A stretch of 64,000 bases of DNA from Paracoccus haematequi (GCA_945881965.1 CAMCVS010000002.1:286880-350879); one strand, 5' to 3'. Counted from the first letter of the stretch, positions 28,188 through 36,039 are shown. Notes: generated from the sequence alone by a model not told the origin. Made by a program: numbers and translations.

Positions 28188-29065
28188 TCGCGGCAGCCGT
28201 CGCCGGGATCGCGTTCTGGGGTCAGGCAGACGAAACCGCCAGTAATCTTGAACGCGCGCAACATCTGGGCAGTTATCGCTGGCATGAACCCGGCGATTGG
28301 TTCGGGGGCCTGTCGGGGTTTGACCTTACGGCAGACGGGGCGCGGTTCGTGGCGGTCACCGACCGGGCTATGATCGTCACGGGGCGGGTGACGCGTGACG
28401 GGGCAGGCGCGGTGGACGGGGTGACGGGCCTGACATCCGCGCCGCTGCAAGACAGCAAGGGCAAGGTGCTGACCCGGTTCAATTCCGATGCCGAGGGCGT
28501 GGCGCTGTTCCCCGATGGCCGGGTCGCCGTGTCGTTCGAAGGCAACGCCCGCGTGATGGTCCATAAGGCGGCCCACCAGCCCGGCCGCTTTGCCGGCAAT
28601 GCCACGGTGATGGGCAAATTGCAGGGCAATTCCGGGCTGGAAGCGCTAGCCGTTGATCCGGACGGGCTGCTGGTGACGCTGCCAGAACGCTCGGGCAGCA
28701 CGACGCGCCCGTTCCCGGTCTGGCGGCTGGACGGCGGGCAATGGCGACCGGCGTTCCAGATCGACCGCCAGGGCGGGTTCCTGCCGGTGGGCGCGGATTA
28801 CGGCCCCGACGGGCGCCTTTATCTGCTGGAGCGTGAATTCAACGGCTTTGGCTTTGCCAGCCGGGTGCGGCGGTTTCCTGCAAATGCGCAGGGCGTGGAC
28901 CCCGGCGAGGTGCTGCTGACCACGCGCACCGGCACGCATGACAATCTGGAATCGCTGGCAATTTGGCAGGATGCGCAGGGCCGTCTGCGCGCCACGATGG
29001 TGTCGGATGACAATTTCCACCTGCTGCAACGCACCGAACTGGTGGATTACCTGCTGCCGGAGTAA
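28160..29065 (+). CDS. Esterase-like activity of phytase family protein
   Basis: A 301-residue secreted protein with a signal peptide (MRRRFAGALIAAAVAGIAFWGQA) and a beta-propeller of the 'esterase-like activity of phytase' family; LSGFDLTADGARFVAVTDRAMIV, SDAEGVALFPDGRVAVSFEG and SGLEALAVDPDGLLVTLPE are repeated blade motifs. Activity is not known for this family beyond the name. It overlaps mepA by 28 bp. GNAT gene follows after 3 bp. Confidence 0.82.
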   Translation: MRRRFAGALIAAAVAGIAFWGQADETASNLERAQHLGSYRWHEPGDWFGGLSGFDLTADGARFVAVTDRAMIVTGRVTRDGAGAVDGVTGLTSAPLQDSKGKVLTRFNSDAEGVALFPDGRVAVSFEGNARVMVHKAAHQPGRFAGNATVMGKLQGNSGLEALAVDPDGLLVTLPERSGSTTRPFPVWRLDGGQWRPAFQIDRQGGFLPVGADYGPDGRLYLLEREFNGFGFASRVRRFPANAQGVDPGEVLLTTRTGTHDNLESLAIWQDAQGRLRATMVSDDNFHLLQRTELVDYLLPE

Positions 29066-29068
29066 GCC

Positions 29069-29566
29069 ATGATGATCCGCGACGCCACAGCCGATGATTT
29101 GCCCGCCCAGATGCGGCTTTATCCGCTTGCGTTTCCGGACGAAGACCTGCGGCCGCTGCTGTGCCGTCTGGCCAGCGCGCCCGACGTGCTGTCACGGGTC
29201 GCGCTGGATGGCCCCGACGTGGTCGGCCATCTGGCGGTGACACCCTGTTTGCCGGTGGGCGTGGTGTTGTTGGGCCCCGTAGCCATCGCGCCCCGCTGTC
29301 AGCGTCAGGGGCTGGGTCGCCGGATGATCACCGATGCTGCGGCGCTGATGGCGACGCGCGGCGCGACACAAATGCAGGTGCTGGGCGATCCGGGCTATTA
29401 CAGTCGGCTGGGGTTTCGGCCCGACCGGGCGTTGGCCCCGCCTTATGCCTTGCCGCGTGATTGGGACGGTGCCTGGCAGGTGATGCTGCTGACCGACGCT
29501 CCGGCGCTGACCGGCCAATTGCAGGTGCCCGCGATCTGGGCTGACCCGGCGCTGTGGGGGCCGTGA
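29069..29566 (+). CDS. GNAT family N-acetyltransferase
   Basis: A 165-residue acetyltransferase. The acetyl-CoA-binding motif A is visible as LLGPVAIAPRCQRQGLGRRMITDAAALM (Q/RxxGxG/A), followed by VLGDPGYYSRLGFRPDRAL, typical of YhbS-like proteins. Substrate unknown. It starts 3 bp after the phytase-like gene and is likely the last gene of that transcript. Confidence 0.9.
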   Translation: MMIRDATADDLPAQMRLYPLAFPDEDLRPLLCRLASAPDVLSRVALDGPDVVGHLAVTPCLPVGVVLLGPVAIAPRCQRQGLGRRMITDAAALMATRGATQMQVLGDPGYYSRLGFRPDRALAPPYALPRDWDGAWQVMLLTDAPALTGQLQVPAIWADPALWGP

Positions 29567-29607
29567 CAGGCTTGTCATTCCGGTGCGCGGCATATACACG
29601 CCCGCCA

Positions 29608-29625
29608 GTTCCCGACACCGGGAAC
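29608..29625 (+). promoter_or_regulatory. Hairpin in the leader of the queuosine-precursor transporter gene
   Basis: Perfect 7-bp stem GTTCCCG - ACAC - CGGGAAC, 35 bp before the start codon of the transporter, followed by an A-containing single-stranded tail. No U tract follows, so it is not a standard terminator. It does not match the preQ1-I consensus that I know. Confidence 0.45.
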
Positions 29626-29659
29626 CCATGTCGCCGCAACCATGTCAAAACGGGCATAA

Positions 29660-30286
29660 ATGATGAAACATCCGCTGCTGCCAGCTATGCTGGGCATGGC
29701 GGCCACTGTGCTGGCCTCCAATATTCTGGTGCAATTCCTGTTCGGCCAATGGCTGACCTATGGCGCCTTCACCTATCCGCTGGCGTTTCTGATCACGGAC
29801 CTGACCAACCGGTTTCACGGGCCTGCCGCCGCGCGCCGCGTGGTGCTGGCGGGGTTCGCGGTCGGGCTGATCTGTTCCGCCATCGGGACGCAAGTGATGG
29901 GCGTGTTCGGCCCGCTGGTCACGCTGCGCGTCGCGCTGGCATCGGGTCTGGCGTTTCTGGTGGCGCAATTGACCGATGTTGCTGTGTTCCACCGCTTGCG
30001 CGCGGGCGCATGGTGGCGCGCGCCGCTGATATCCACCGTCATCGCCTCGGTTCTGGATACCACGATCTTCTTCAGCCTCGCCTTTGCCGCCGCGTTCACA
30101 TGGGTTGAACCCGGCAATGACGTGTCCTGGGCCAATGACATCCTGCCTGTCCTGGGCGTCGGTCCCGCCGCGCCGCTGTGGATATCGCTCGCCATCGCCG
30201 ATTGGTGGGTCAAAATGGCGCTTGCTGCGCTATCCCTTGTAGCATTCCGCGTCATTGTGGGGAAATCTTCACAATTCCCCATATGA
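29660..30286 (+). CDS. Queuosine precursor transporter (YhhQ/VUT family)
   Basis: A 208-residue membrane protein with six hydrophobic segments of the YhhQ/VUT family, importers of preQ0/preQ1 for tRNA queuosine. The diagnostic segment is YGAFTYPLAFLITDLTNRFHG, plus LTDVAVFHRLR and ASVLDTTIFFSLAF. Start could be ATG at 29660 or the adjacent 29663. It is preceded by the hairpin at 29608-29625. Confidence 0.9.
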   Translation: MMKHPLLPAMLGMAATVLASNILVQFLFGQWLTYGAFTYPLAFLITDLTNRFHGPAAARRVVLAGFAVGLICSAIGTQVMGVFGPLVTLRVALASGLAFLVAQLTDVAVFHRLRAGAWWRAPLISTVIASVLDTTIFFSLAFAAAFTWVEPGNDVSWANDILPVLGVGPAAPLWISLAIADWWVKMALAALSLVAFRVIVGKSSQFPI

Positions 30287-30341
30287 TTTCCTTTTGACTT
30301 TTCCACAGGCTGTGGCACCCTTCAGGTATTGAAGATCAACC

Positions 30342-30475
30342 AGAAAGGAGGTGCTCCAGTGTCTAATGGGATTTCGGAGAAATGTGCCGGGAAACTTCGG
30401 GAGGCGCGGGACTAAGGCAGCCCTTGGTCAAGCTAACCCCGGATTGGTGATGCCCTGACCGGCCACCTCCTATCT
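30342..30475 (+). promoter_or_regulatory. Structured leader of arfB: SD / anti-SD pair
   Basis: AGAAAGGAGGTG at 30342-30353 is almost exactly complementary to the 16S rRNA 3' end, an unusually strong ribosome-binding site. At 30464-30475 the transcript carries CACCTCCTATCT, a copy of the 16S end itself. The two pair over 8 perfect base pairs (AGGAGGTG/CACCTCCT), then an A/A mismatch, then three more. The ~110-nt loop holds a small ORF and includes GTG at 30359 at ideal spacing from the SD. A terminator-like hairpin follows at 30480-30505. Confidence 0.6.
30366..30458 (+). CDS. Small ORF in the arfB leader (30 codons)
   Basis: Two overlapping readings are possible behind the very strong SD at 30342-30353. 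From GTG at 30359 (7 bp from GGAGG) an 18-residue peptide MSNGISEKCAGKLREARD ends at 30415. From ATG at 30366 (14 bp from GGAGG) the other frame gives 30 residues, beginning MGFRRNVPGNFGRRGTKAAL and ending in GLVMP at 30458. The second is basic and Gly/Asn-rich and is the frame I think more likely to be real; one base deletion in the GGG at 30368-30370 would fuse the GTG start to it. Function unknown; it may be a leader peptide. Confidence 0.4.
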   Translation: MGFRRNVPGNFGRRGTKAALGQANPGLVMP

Positions 30476-30479
30476 CTTG

Positions 30480-30505
30480 GGCCGTCCCGCCGATGCGGGG
30501 CGGTC
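30480..30505 (+). terminator. Terminator-like hairpin before arfB
   Basis: Stem GGCCGTCCCGC - CGAT - GCGGGGCGGTC (two G-U pairs), followed by the weak U-rich stretch TTGTCTTTG, ending about 10 bp before the arfB ribosome-binding site. Its place between a leader ORF and arfB makes attenuation possible. Confidence 0.65.
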
Positions 30506-30525
30506 TTGTCTTTGAGGGAACAGCC

Positions 30526-30951
30526 ATGTTGCAGGTCGCGGAAGGCGTGGTGATCGCCGATTGGGAGCTGAGCGAACAGTTCATCCGGTCCAGTGGTCCG
30601 GGCGGGCAGAACGTAAACAAGGTGTCCACGGCGGTCGAATTGCGGTTCGAGGCAGAACGCTCGCCCAACCTGTCCGGTCCGCAAAAGACGCGGCTGAAAC
30701 GGCTTGCGGGGCGGCGCTGGACCAACGAGGGCGCGATCGTCATTCAGGTCGAGGACACCCGCAGTCAGGCCCGCAACCGCGAAATCGCCCGCGACCGTCT
30801 GCGCGAATTGATCGCCGCAGCACTGGTGGTGCCGAAACGGCGGATTGCGACCAAACCCACCCTTGGCAGCGAAAAGCGGCGGCTCAAGGCCAAGGAAACC
30901 CGTGGCGTGGTCAAGACGCTGCGCGGCAAGGTGGACGGCGAGCCCGATTAG
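30526..30951 (+). CDS. arfB: Alternative ribosome-rescue factor B (peptidyl-tRNA hydrolase ArfB/YaeJ)
   Basis: A 141-residue release-factor-like hydrolase that frees ribosomes stalled on non-stop mRNA. The catalytic GGQ loop is in FIRSSGPGGQNVNKVSTAVELRF (about residues 20-42). The C-terminal tail is basic (KRRIATKPTLGSEKRRLKAKETRGVVKTLRGK), the part that inserts into the empty mRNA channel. No stop-codon recognition domain is present, as expected for ArfB. Start ATG at 30526 with GAGG 8 bp upstream. The leader is unusual (described separately). The gene is convergent with a P450, overlapping by 4 bp. Confidence 0.94.
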   Translation: MLQVAEGVVIADWELSEQFIRSSGPGGQNVNKVSTAVELRFEAERSPNLSGPQKTRLKRLAGRRWTNEGAIVIQVEDTRSQARNREIARDRLRELIAAALVVPKRRIATKPTLGSEKRRLKAKETRGVVKTLRGKVDGEPD

Positions 30952-32159
30952 GCCACGCGGACCGGAAACGCAGTATAGCCGCGAAACCGCGCCAAGGGCA
31001 GCCGCACCCGCGCGCCGGTCTGCGCCAGATGCGGAAAGCGCTGGATCAGGCGGCCGATGGCGATGCGCCCCTCGACACGCGCCAGACTGGCCCCCAGACA
31101 GACATGGATGCCGGTGATAAAGGCGATATGGCGGTTCGGGCTGCGCCGGATATCGAACCGGTCGGGATCGGGAAACTGATCCGGGTCGCGGTTCGCCGCG
31201 CCAATCGAGGTGTGGATATAGGTGCCGCGCGGCAGCACCCCATCGGTCAGCACGATATCCTCGCCCGCCAGCCGGTTGCCGATCTGCAACGGGCTCTCGA
31301 CCCGCAGACATTCCTCGACCGCGCCCGCAATCAGGCCGGGTTCACCCTGCAACAGGCGCAACTGGTCGGGATGATCCAGCAACAGCCCGATGGAATTGCC
31401 GACCAGCGAGGTGGTCGTCTCATGCCCCGCGTTCAGCAGGAAAATGCAGTTCTGGATCAACTCTTCCTGTGTCAGGCGCCGCCCGTCATGTTCGCCGTGG
31501 ATCAGCCCGTCCAACACCTCGCCCGGACCCGCGCCGTCAGGGTTGGCGCGTCGGTGATTGATCAGATCGTTCAGGATGGCGCTGAACTCCTCAACCGCGG
31601 CATTGCCCGCCGCCATCCGCGCGGGTGACACCACCGGGTCCAGCGCGCCCAGAATGGCGATGGAATAACCCCTGAGCCGCGCGCGGTATTCCGGTGGGAT
31701 CCCCAGCATCAGCGAGATGATTTCCGTCGGCAGCACCTTGGCGAAATCGTCGATCAGGTCCAGATCGCCCAGATCGGCCACCCGGTCCAGCAGCCGGTCG
31801 ACGATGCCCGCGATCAGCGGTTCAAATTCGGCCAGACGGCGCGGCGTGAACGCCCCCGCGATCAGTTTGCGCACCACGGTATGATAGGGCGGATCGTTGA
31901 AGATCAGGCTGGTGGTGTGGTGACGCTGCAACGGGCATTGCCCGAACTTGCGCCCGAATTCCTCGGTCTTGTCGGACAGCATGTCGCGGCTGGCATAGAC
32001 TTTGACCACATCGGCATAGCGGGTCAGATAAGCCGATCCATCCGCGTTGCGGTGCAATGGGGCCTGCGCGCGCAGCGCATGCAGCGTGGGATGCGGATTG
32101 TCGATGAAATCCGCCCCGATCCGGTTCAGATCAAACGTTGCGATATCAAGCGCCATCAC
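30948..32159 (-). CDS. Cytochrome P450
   Basis: A 403-residue bacterial P450. The I-helix acid/Thr is in LLNAGHETTTSLVGNSIG, the K-helix ExxR in VEECLRVESPLQ, and the heme Cys loop in FITGIHVCLGASLAR. In that loop the second residue is Ile, outside the usual [SGNH] of the signature, but G, H, C and G are kept and the enzyme is probably active. No ferredoxin partner gene is adjacent. Substrate unknown. Confidence 0.92.
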   Translation of the reverse strand: MMALDIATFDLNRIGADFIDNPHPTLHALRAQAPLHRNADGSAYLTRYADVVKVYASRDMLSDKTEEFGRKFGQCPLQRHHTTSLIFNDPPYHTVVRKLIAGAFTPRRLAEFEPLIAGIVDRLLDRVADLGDLDLIDDFAKVLPTEIISLMLGIPPEYRARLRGYSIAILGALDPVVSPARMAAGNAAVEEFSAILNDLINHRRANPDGAGPGEVLDGLIHGEHDGRRLTQEELIQNCIFLLNAGHETTTSLVGNSIGLLLDHPDQLRLLQGEPGLIAGAVEECLRVESPLQIGNRLAGEDIVLTDGVLPRGTYIHTSIGAANRDPDQFPDPDRFDIRRSPNRHIAFITGIHVCLGASLARVEGRIAIGRLIQRFPHLAQTGARVRLPLARFRGYTAFPVRVA

Positions 32160-32234
32160 GCTCTCCCAACCAATCCAGCGGAGCGGCTGCGCCGCGCATC
32201 ATGTCTCATCGCAGCCAGGGCTGCTCTTCGGTGT

Positions 32235-32267
32235 GCCTCCGGCGGGGATATTTGGAAACCAGAGAAG
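32235..32267. repeat. Dispersed Rhodobacteraceae-type intergenic sequence
   Basis: The segment around GCCTCCGGCGGGGATATTTG, then GAAACCAGAGAAG, matches a sequence I recall as frequent between genes in Rhodobacteraceae genomes. It is non-coding and contains the short inverted repeat CCTCCGGCGGGG. Only one copy is in this window. Confidence 0.4.
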
Positions 32268-32315
32268 TACTGGACACCCCCGTCCCGGCTTCTTCGGTTC
32301 ATAACTATCCCGGGG

Positions 32316-32374
32316 GGTCAGGGGGGCTGGCCCCCCTGCTTTGGTGCGGTCAGGGGGGCTGGCCCCCCTGCTTT
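32316..32374. repeat. Two tandem 27-bp hairpin repeats (32-bp period)
   Basis: The unit, which reads GGTCAGGGGGGCTGG then CCCCCCTGCTTT, occurs at 32316-32342 and again at 32348-32374. Each copy forms a 9-bp perfect stem CAGGGGGGC/GCCCCCCTG. The second is followed by TTTTT on the plus strand. They lie between the aminotransferase and P450 genes (both minus), so the U tract is on the wrong side for those transcripts. Confidence 0.85.
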
Positions 32375-32381
32375 TTCAGTT

Positions 32382-33770
32382 TCAGCCGAACACCCGTGTC
32401 AGGGCACCATCGACCGCCGTCAGGATCTCGTCGATGTCATCCTTGGTGGCGATCAGCGCGGGGCTGAAGCACAGCGTGTTGTTCTTGCCGGGCAAGGAGC
32501 GGTTGGTGGCGCCGATGATCACGCCCTGCGCCATGCAGTCGCGCACCACGGCCTGCACGCGCGCCTCGTCCATCGGTTCGCGGCTTTCGCGGTCCTTGAC
32601 CAGTTCGGCCCCCAGGAACAGCCCCTTGCCGCGCGCCTGGCCGATCACGGCGTGGCGGTCGGCCAGCGCGTGCAGCTGATCCAGCATATAGTCACCCATG
32701 CGGGTGGTGTTGCCCAAAAGGTCTTCGTCTTCGATGATGCGCATGTTTTCCAGCGCGGCGGCAGGGCCTGCGGTGCAGCCGCCAAAGGTCGAGATATCGC
32801 GGAAATGGTTCAGGGGGTCGCTGGCGTCATCCTTGAACATGTCGAAAACGGCTTCGGTTGTGGCCAGACAGGCGATGGCGGCATAGCCCGAGGCCAGACC
32901 CTTGGCCATGCTGACCATGTCGGGCTGAACGCCGTAATGCTGGTAGCCGAACCAGGTGCCGGTGCGGCCCAGGCCACAGACGACCTCGTCGATATGCAAG
33001 AGGATATCGTATTTGCGGCAGATGTCCTGCACGCGGGGCCAGTAGCCGTCGGGGGGCACGATCACGCCGCCACCTGCGGTGACGGGTTCAAGGCAGAGGC
33101 CGCCCACGGTATCAGGGCCTTCGCGCAGGATGACCTGTTCGATCTGGTCGGCGGCCCATTCGCCGTAATGCGTGCCCGGCGCGCCCTGTTCTGCGGCACG
33201 ATATTCCAGGCAATGCGGCACACGCACGAAGCCGGGCGCGAAAGGTCCATACTGGGCGTTGCGCTCGTCCTGCCCGCCCGCCGACAGCGCGCCGATGGTG
33301 GTGCCGTGGTAATCGCGGTCGCGGTAGAGGATCTTGTGCTTTTTGCCACCGTAGCGCTTGTGCGCGATCTGGCGGATCATCTTGAACGCCTTCTCGTTCG
33401 CCTCGGAGCCCGAGTTGCAGTAATAGACCCGCGACAGGCCGGGCATCTTGGCCAGCAGCCGGTCGGCAAAGATCGCGCCGGGGACCGTGCCGGATGCGCC
33501 TGCGAAATAGCACATCTTGACCAGTGCATCGCGGACGGCATCGGCGATGCTTTCGCGGCCATAGCCCACGTTCACGGTCCAGACCCCGCCCGAGACGCCG
33601 TCGATGTGCTCCTTGCCCTTCTGGTCCCAGACCCGCATGCCGCGCCCTTCGACGATGATGCGCGGGTCCGAGGTTTCATAGGGTTTGTGCTGGGACAGGT
33701 GGTGCCAGACATGGGCGCGGTCGGCGTCCACCACGGCCTGAATGTCGTTGTCGAACTTGCCGTCCATCAT
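32382..33770 (-). CDS. Class-III PLP aminotransferase (possibly taurine-pyruvate aminotransferase)
   Basis: A 462-residue class-III (omega) aminotransferase. The PLP lysine is in VSMAKGLASGYAAIACL, the cofactor Asp in LLHIDEVVCGLGRTG, and the N-terminal specificity region reads VWHHLSQHKPYETSDPRIIVEGRGM. The overall sequence resembles roseobacter proteins annotated as taurine-pyruvate aminotransferase or aspartate aminotransferase family; without tauR/xsc neighbours the substrate is uncertain. Divergent from the glycerate kinase gene with about 100 bp between. Confidence 0.85.
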   Translation of the reverse strand: MMDGKFDNDIQAVVDADRAHVWHHLSQHKPYETSDPRIIVEGRGMRVWDQKGKEHIDGVSGGVWTVNVGYGRESIADAVRDALVKMCYFAGASGTVPGAIFADRLLAKMPGLSRVYYCNSGSEANEKAFKMIRQIAHKRYGGKKHKILYRDRDYHGTTIGALSAGGQDERNAQYGPFAPGFVRVPHCLEYRAAEQGAPGTHYGEWAADQIEQVILREGPDTVGGLCLEPVTAGGGVIVPPDGYWPRVQDICRKYDILLHIDEVVCGLGRTGTWFGYQHYGVQPDMVSMAKGLASGYAAIACLATTEAVFDMFKDDASDPLNHFRDISTFGGCTAGPAAALENMRIIEDEDLLGNTTRMGDYMLDQLHALADRHAVIGQARGKGLFLGAELVKDRESREPMDEARVQAVVRDCMAQGVIIGATNRSLPGKNNTLCFSPALIATKDDIDEILTAVDGALTRVFG

Positions 33771-33867
33771 GGGGTGTCTCCAGCGTGCGGGGCGGGTTGC
33801 GGGGTGTTGATCGTGTGATCATACAGATGGAAAGCGCCATTTGAAAAGGGGCGTGCAGGAGGGTGAC

Positions 33868-35124
33868 ATGACGGATGACCGCGCATTGCTGGCGGCGATG
33901 TTTCAGGCGGCGGTGCGGGCGGCGGAGCCTGTCGCGGCGCTGGCCCCGCATCTGCCCGCGCGACCCGTTGGGCGCACTGTAGTGATCGGCGCAGGCAAGG
34001 GCGCGGCGCAGATGGCGGCGGCATTCGAAACGCTATGGGGGCCGTGTGAGGGCGTGGTGGTGACGCGCTATGGGTTTGGCTGCGCCACGCGGTTTGTGCG
34101 GGTGATCGAGGCGGCGCATCCGGTGCCAGATGCGGCGGGGCTGGCGGCGTCTGACGCTTTGTTCGCGGCCGTTGCGGGGCTGGGGCCGGATGATCTGGTG
34201 GTGGCGCTGATCTGTGGCGGCGGGTCGGCGCTGTTGCCGGCACCCGGCGATGGTCTGACGCTGGAGGATGAGGTGGCCATGAACCGCGCGCTGCTGGCAT
34301 CGGGCGCGCCCATCGGGGTGATGAACGCGCTGCGCAAGCAGGTCAGCCGGATCAAGGGCGGGCGGCTTGCGCTGGCGGCCTGGCCTGCACGGGTGGTGAC
34401 ATTGGTGGTGTCGGATGTGCCGGGCGACGATCCGGCGCAGGTGGCATCCGGCCCAACGGTGCCCGATGCGCTGCGCCGCGCCGATGCGCTGCGGCTGGCA
34501 CGGGATCATGGCGTGGTGTTGCCCGCGCGGGTTATGGACTGGCTGGCGGATGCGCCCGAAGCGCCCGATCCTCATGATGCGCGCTTTGCCGGGAATAGCG
34601 TGACGGTCGTGGCATCCGCCGCGCAATCATTGGAGGCGGCGGCGGACGTGGCGCAGGCGGCAGGCGTGACGCCTGTGGTCCTGTCTGACGCCATTGAAGG
34701 CGAGGCGCGCGATGTCGGGCTGGTGCATGCTGCGCTGGCGCGCGAGGTTGTGACGCGCAACCGGCCATTCCCGCGGCCTGTGGTGATCCTGTCGGGTGGT
34801 GAGACCACGGTGACGCTCCGCGGGCCGGGGGGGCGCGGGGGGCGCAATACGGCGTTTCTGCTGGCTTTTGCGCAGGCGGTGGATGGCGTGGCGGGGATCA
34901 CCGCGCTCGCGGCAGATACGGATGGTATCGACGGGACCGAGGACAATGCCGGGGCCTTTGCCGACGGCAGCTCGGCCCAGCGGATGCGGGTGGCGGGGGT
35001 GGACCCCGGCGCGGCGCAGGCGGCGCAGGACGCTTGGGGGGCCTTCGCTGCGGCGGGGGATTTGTTCGTGACCGGGCCGACGGGGACGAATGTGAATGAT
35101 TTCCGGGCAATTCTGATCCGCTGA
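33868..35124 (+). CDS. Glycerate 2-kinase (MOFRL family)
   Basis: A 418-residue glycerate kinase of the GckA/TtuD type: N-terminal DUF4147 domain (TVVIGAGKGAAQMAAAF; ALICGGGSALLPAPGDGLTLED) and C-terminal MOFRL domain (SGGETTVTLRGPGGRGGRNTAFLLAFA; DTDGIDGTEDNAGAF; FVTGPTGTNVNDFRA). It phosphorylates D-glycerate to 2-phosphoglycerate, linking serine/glyoxylate metabolism to glycolysis. The ATG at 33868, nine codons inside a longer reading, has GGAGG upstream. Confidence 0.93.
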   Translation: MTDDRALLAAMFQAAVRAAEPVAALAPHLPARPVGRTVVIGAGKGAAQMAAAFETLWGPCEGVVVTRYGFGCATRFVRVIEAAHPVPDAAGLAASDALFAAVAGLGPDDLVVALICGGGSALLPAPGDGLTLEDEVAMNRALLASGAPIGVMNALRKQVSRIKGGRLALAAWPARVVTLVVSDVPGDDPAQVASGPTVPDALRRADALRLARDHGVVLPARVMDWLADAPEAPDPHDARFAGNSVTVVASAAQSLEAAADVAQAAGVTPVVLSDAIEGEARDVGLVHAALAREVVTRNRPFPRPVVILSGGETTVTLRGPGGRGGRNTAFLLAFAQAVDGVAGITALAADTDGIDGTEDNAGAFADGSSAQRMRVAGVDPGAAQAAQDAWGAFAAAGDLFVTGPTGTNVNDFRAILIR

Positions 35125-35134
35125 GTTTGCGGTG

Positions 35135-35210
35135 GACCCAGACCCAAGGCAAAGCCTTGGGGCCCCTGCGGGAGCGGGGAGGCGCGGCTGCGCCGCGCCG
35201 GGTTTGGGTC
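35135..35210. repeat. Three-way (cloverleaf-like) inverted repeat
   Basis: Outer stem GACCCAGAC at 35135-35143 with the right arm at 35200-35210 (GGGTTTGGGTC); inside are two perfect hairpins, CCAAGGC-AAA-GCCTTGG (35144-35160) and GGCGCGGC-TGC-GCCGCGCC (35181-35199). It fills the convergent gap between the glycerate kinase and BKACE genes and reaches the BKACE stop. Confidence 0.7.
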
Positions 35211-36039
35211 AGGCGGGGCGCAGGCCCAGCATGGTGCGGGCCTGGGCCACGGTGGCGACGGGGCGTTCGTATTTGTCGCAGAGGTCCACCACGCGCTTGA
35301 CCAGCGAAGCGTTCGACGGCGCGAGGGCGGTCTTGTCGATGCGCACGTTATCTTCCAGCCCGGTGCGGGCATGGCCGCCCGCCGCGACACACCATTCGTT
35401 CATCACGATCTGGCCCGGCCCGATCCCGGCCCCGCACCATTCGGCGCTGGGCATCAGGCGTTTCACGGTGTCGATGTAGAATTCAAACGTGGGCCGGTCC
35501 ACCGGCATCGCGTTTTTCACGCCCATCACGAACTGGATATAGATGTCGCCGGGGATGCGCCCGTCGGCGTTCATCCGCGCCGCCTGATGGATGTGGGACA
35601 GGTCAAACGCCTCGATTTCCGGTTTGACGGCGTAGGTCTTCATCTCGGCGGCCAGCCAATCCACGAGGTCCGGCGGGTTTTCATAGACGCGGGTGGGAAA
35701 GTTGTTCGACCCAACCGACAGCGACGCCATGTCGGGGCGCAAGGGCAGCATCCCGCCGCGCGCCTGACCTGCGCCGGACCGGCCGCCGGTCGAGAATTGA
35801 ATGATCATGCCGGGGCAGTGCTGCAACAGCCCCTCTTGCAGGCGGGCGAATTTCTCGGGGTCGGCGGACGGCGTTTCGTCGTCGTTGCGGACATGGGCGT
35901 GGACGATGCGCGCGCCGGCCTCGAACGCCGCATGGGTCGACTCGACCTGTTCGCTGACGGTGACCGGCACCGCCGGGTTGTCGGATTTGCGCGGCAGCGA
36001 TCCGGTGATCGCCACGCAGATGATGCAGGGTTTGGTCAT
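35209..36039 (-). CDS. BKACE family beta-keto acid cleavage enzyme (DUF849)
   Basis: A 276-residue zinc enzyme of the 3-keto-5-aminohexanoate cleavage (Kce/BKACE) family, which condenses a beta-keto acid with acetyl-CoA. The Zn-binding HxH is in GARIVHAHVRND, followed by QFSTGG, with MNEWCVAAGGHARTGLEDN near the C-terminus, the family's active-site block. The beta-keto substrate cannot be read from the sequence. Start ATG at 36039 (MTKPCIICVAITGS) is the typical N-terminus. Confidence 0.9.
   Translation of the reverse strand: MTKPCIICVAITGSLPRKSDNPAVPVTVSEQVESTHAAFEAGARIVHAHVRNDDETPSADPEKFARLQEGLLQHCPGMIIQFSTGGRSGAGQARGGMLPLRPDMASLSVGSNNFPTRVYENPPDLVDWLAAEMKTYAVKPEIEAFDLSHIHQAARMNADGRIPGDIYIQFVMGVKNAMPVDRPTFEFYIDTVKRLMPSAEWCGAGIGPGQIVMNEWCVAAGGHARTGLEDNVRIDKTALAPSNASLVKRVVDLCDKYERPVATVAQARTMLGLRPA

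Noticed and set aside
30342..30480. Fragment of 16S rRNA
   Set aside because: Similarity is limited to the 12-nt terminal anti-SD; no other rRNA sequence is present.
32316..32374. CRISPR-like array
   Set aside because: Only two hairpin units with a 5-bp gap between them; no spacers of 30 bp or more, and no cas genes in the window.
33841..33867. Longer N-terminus for glycerate kinase
   Set aside because: The nine upstream codons have no family match, and GGAGG is correctly placed before the ATG at 33868.
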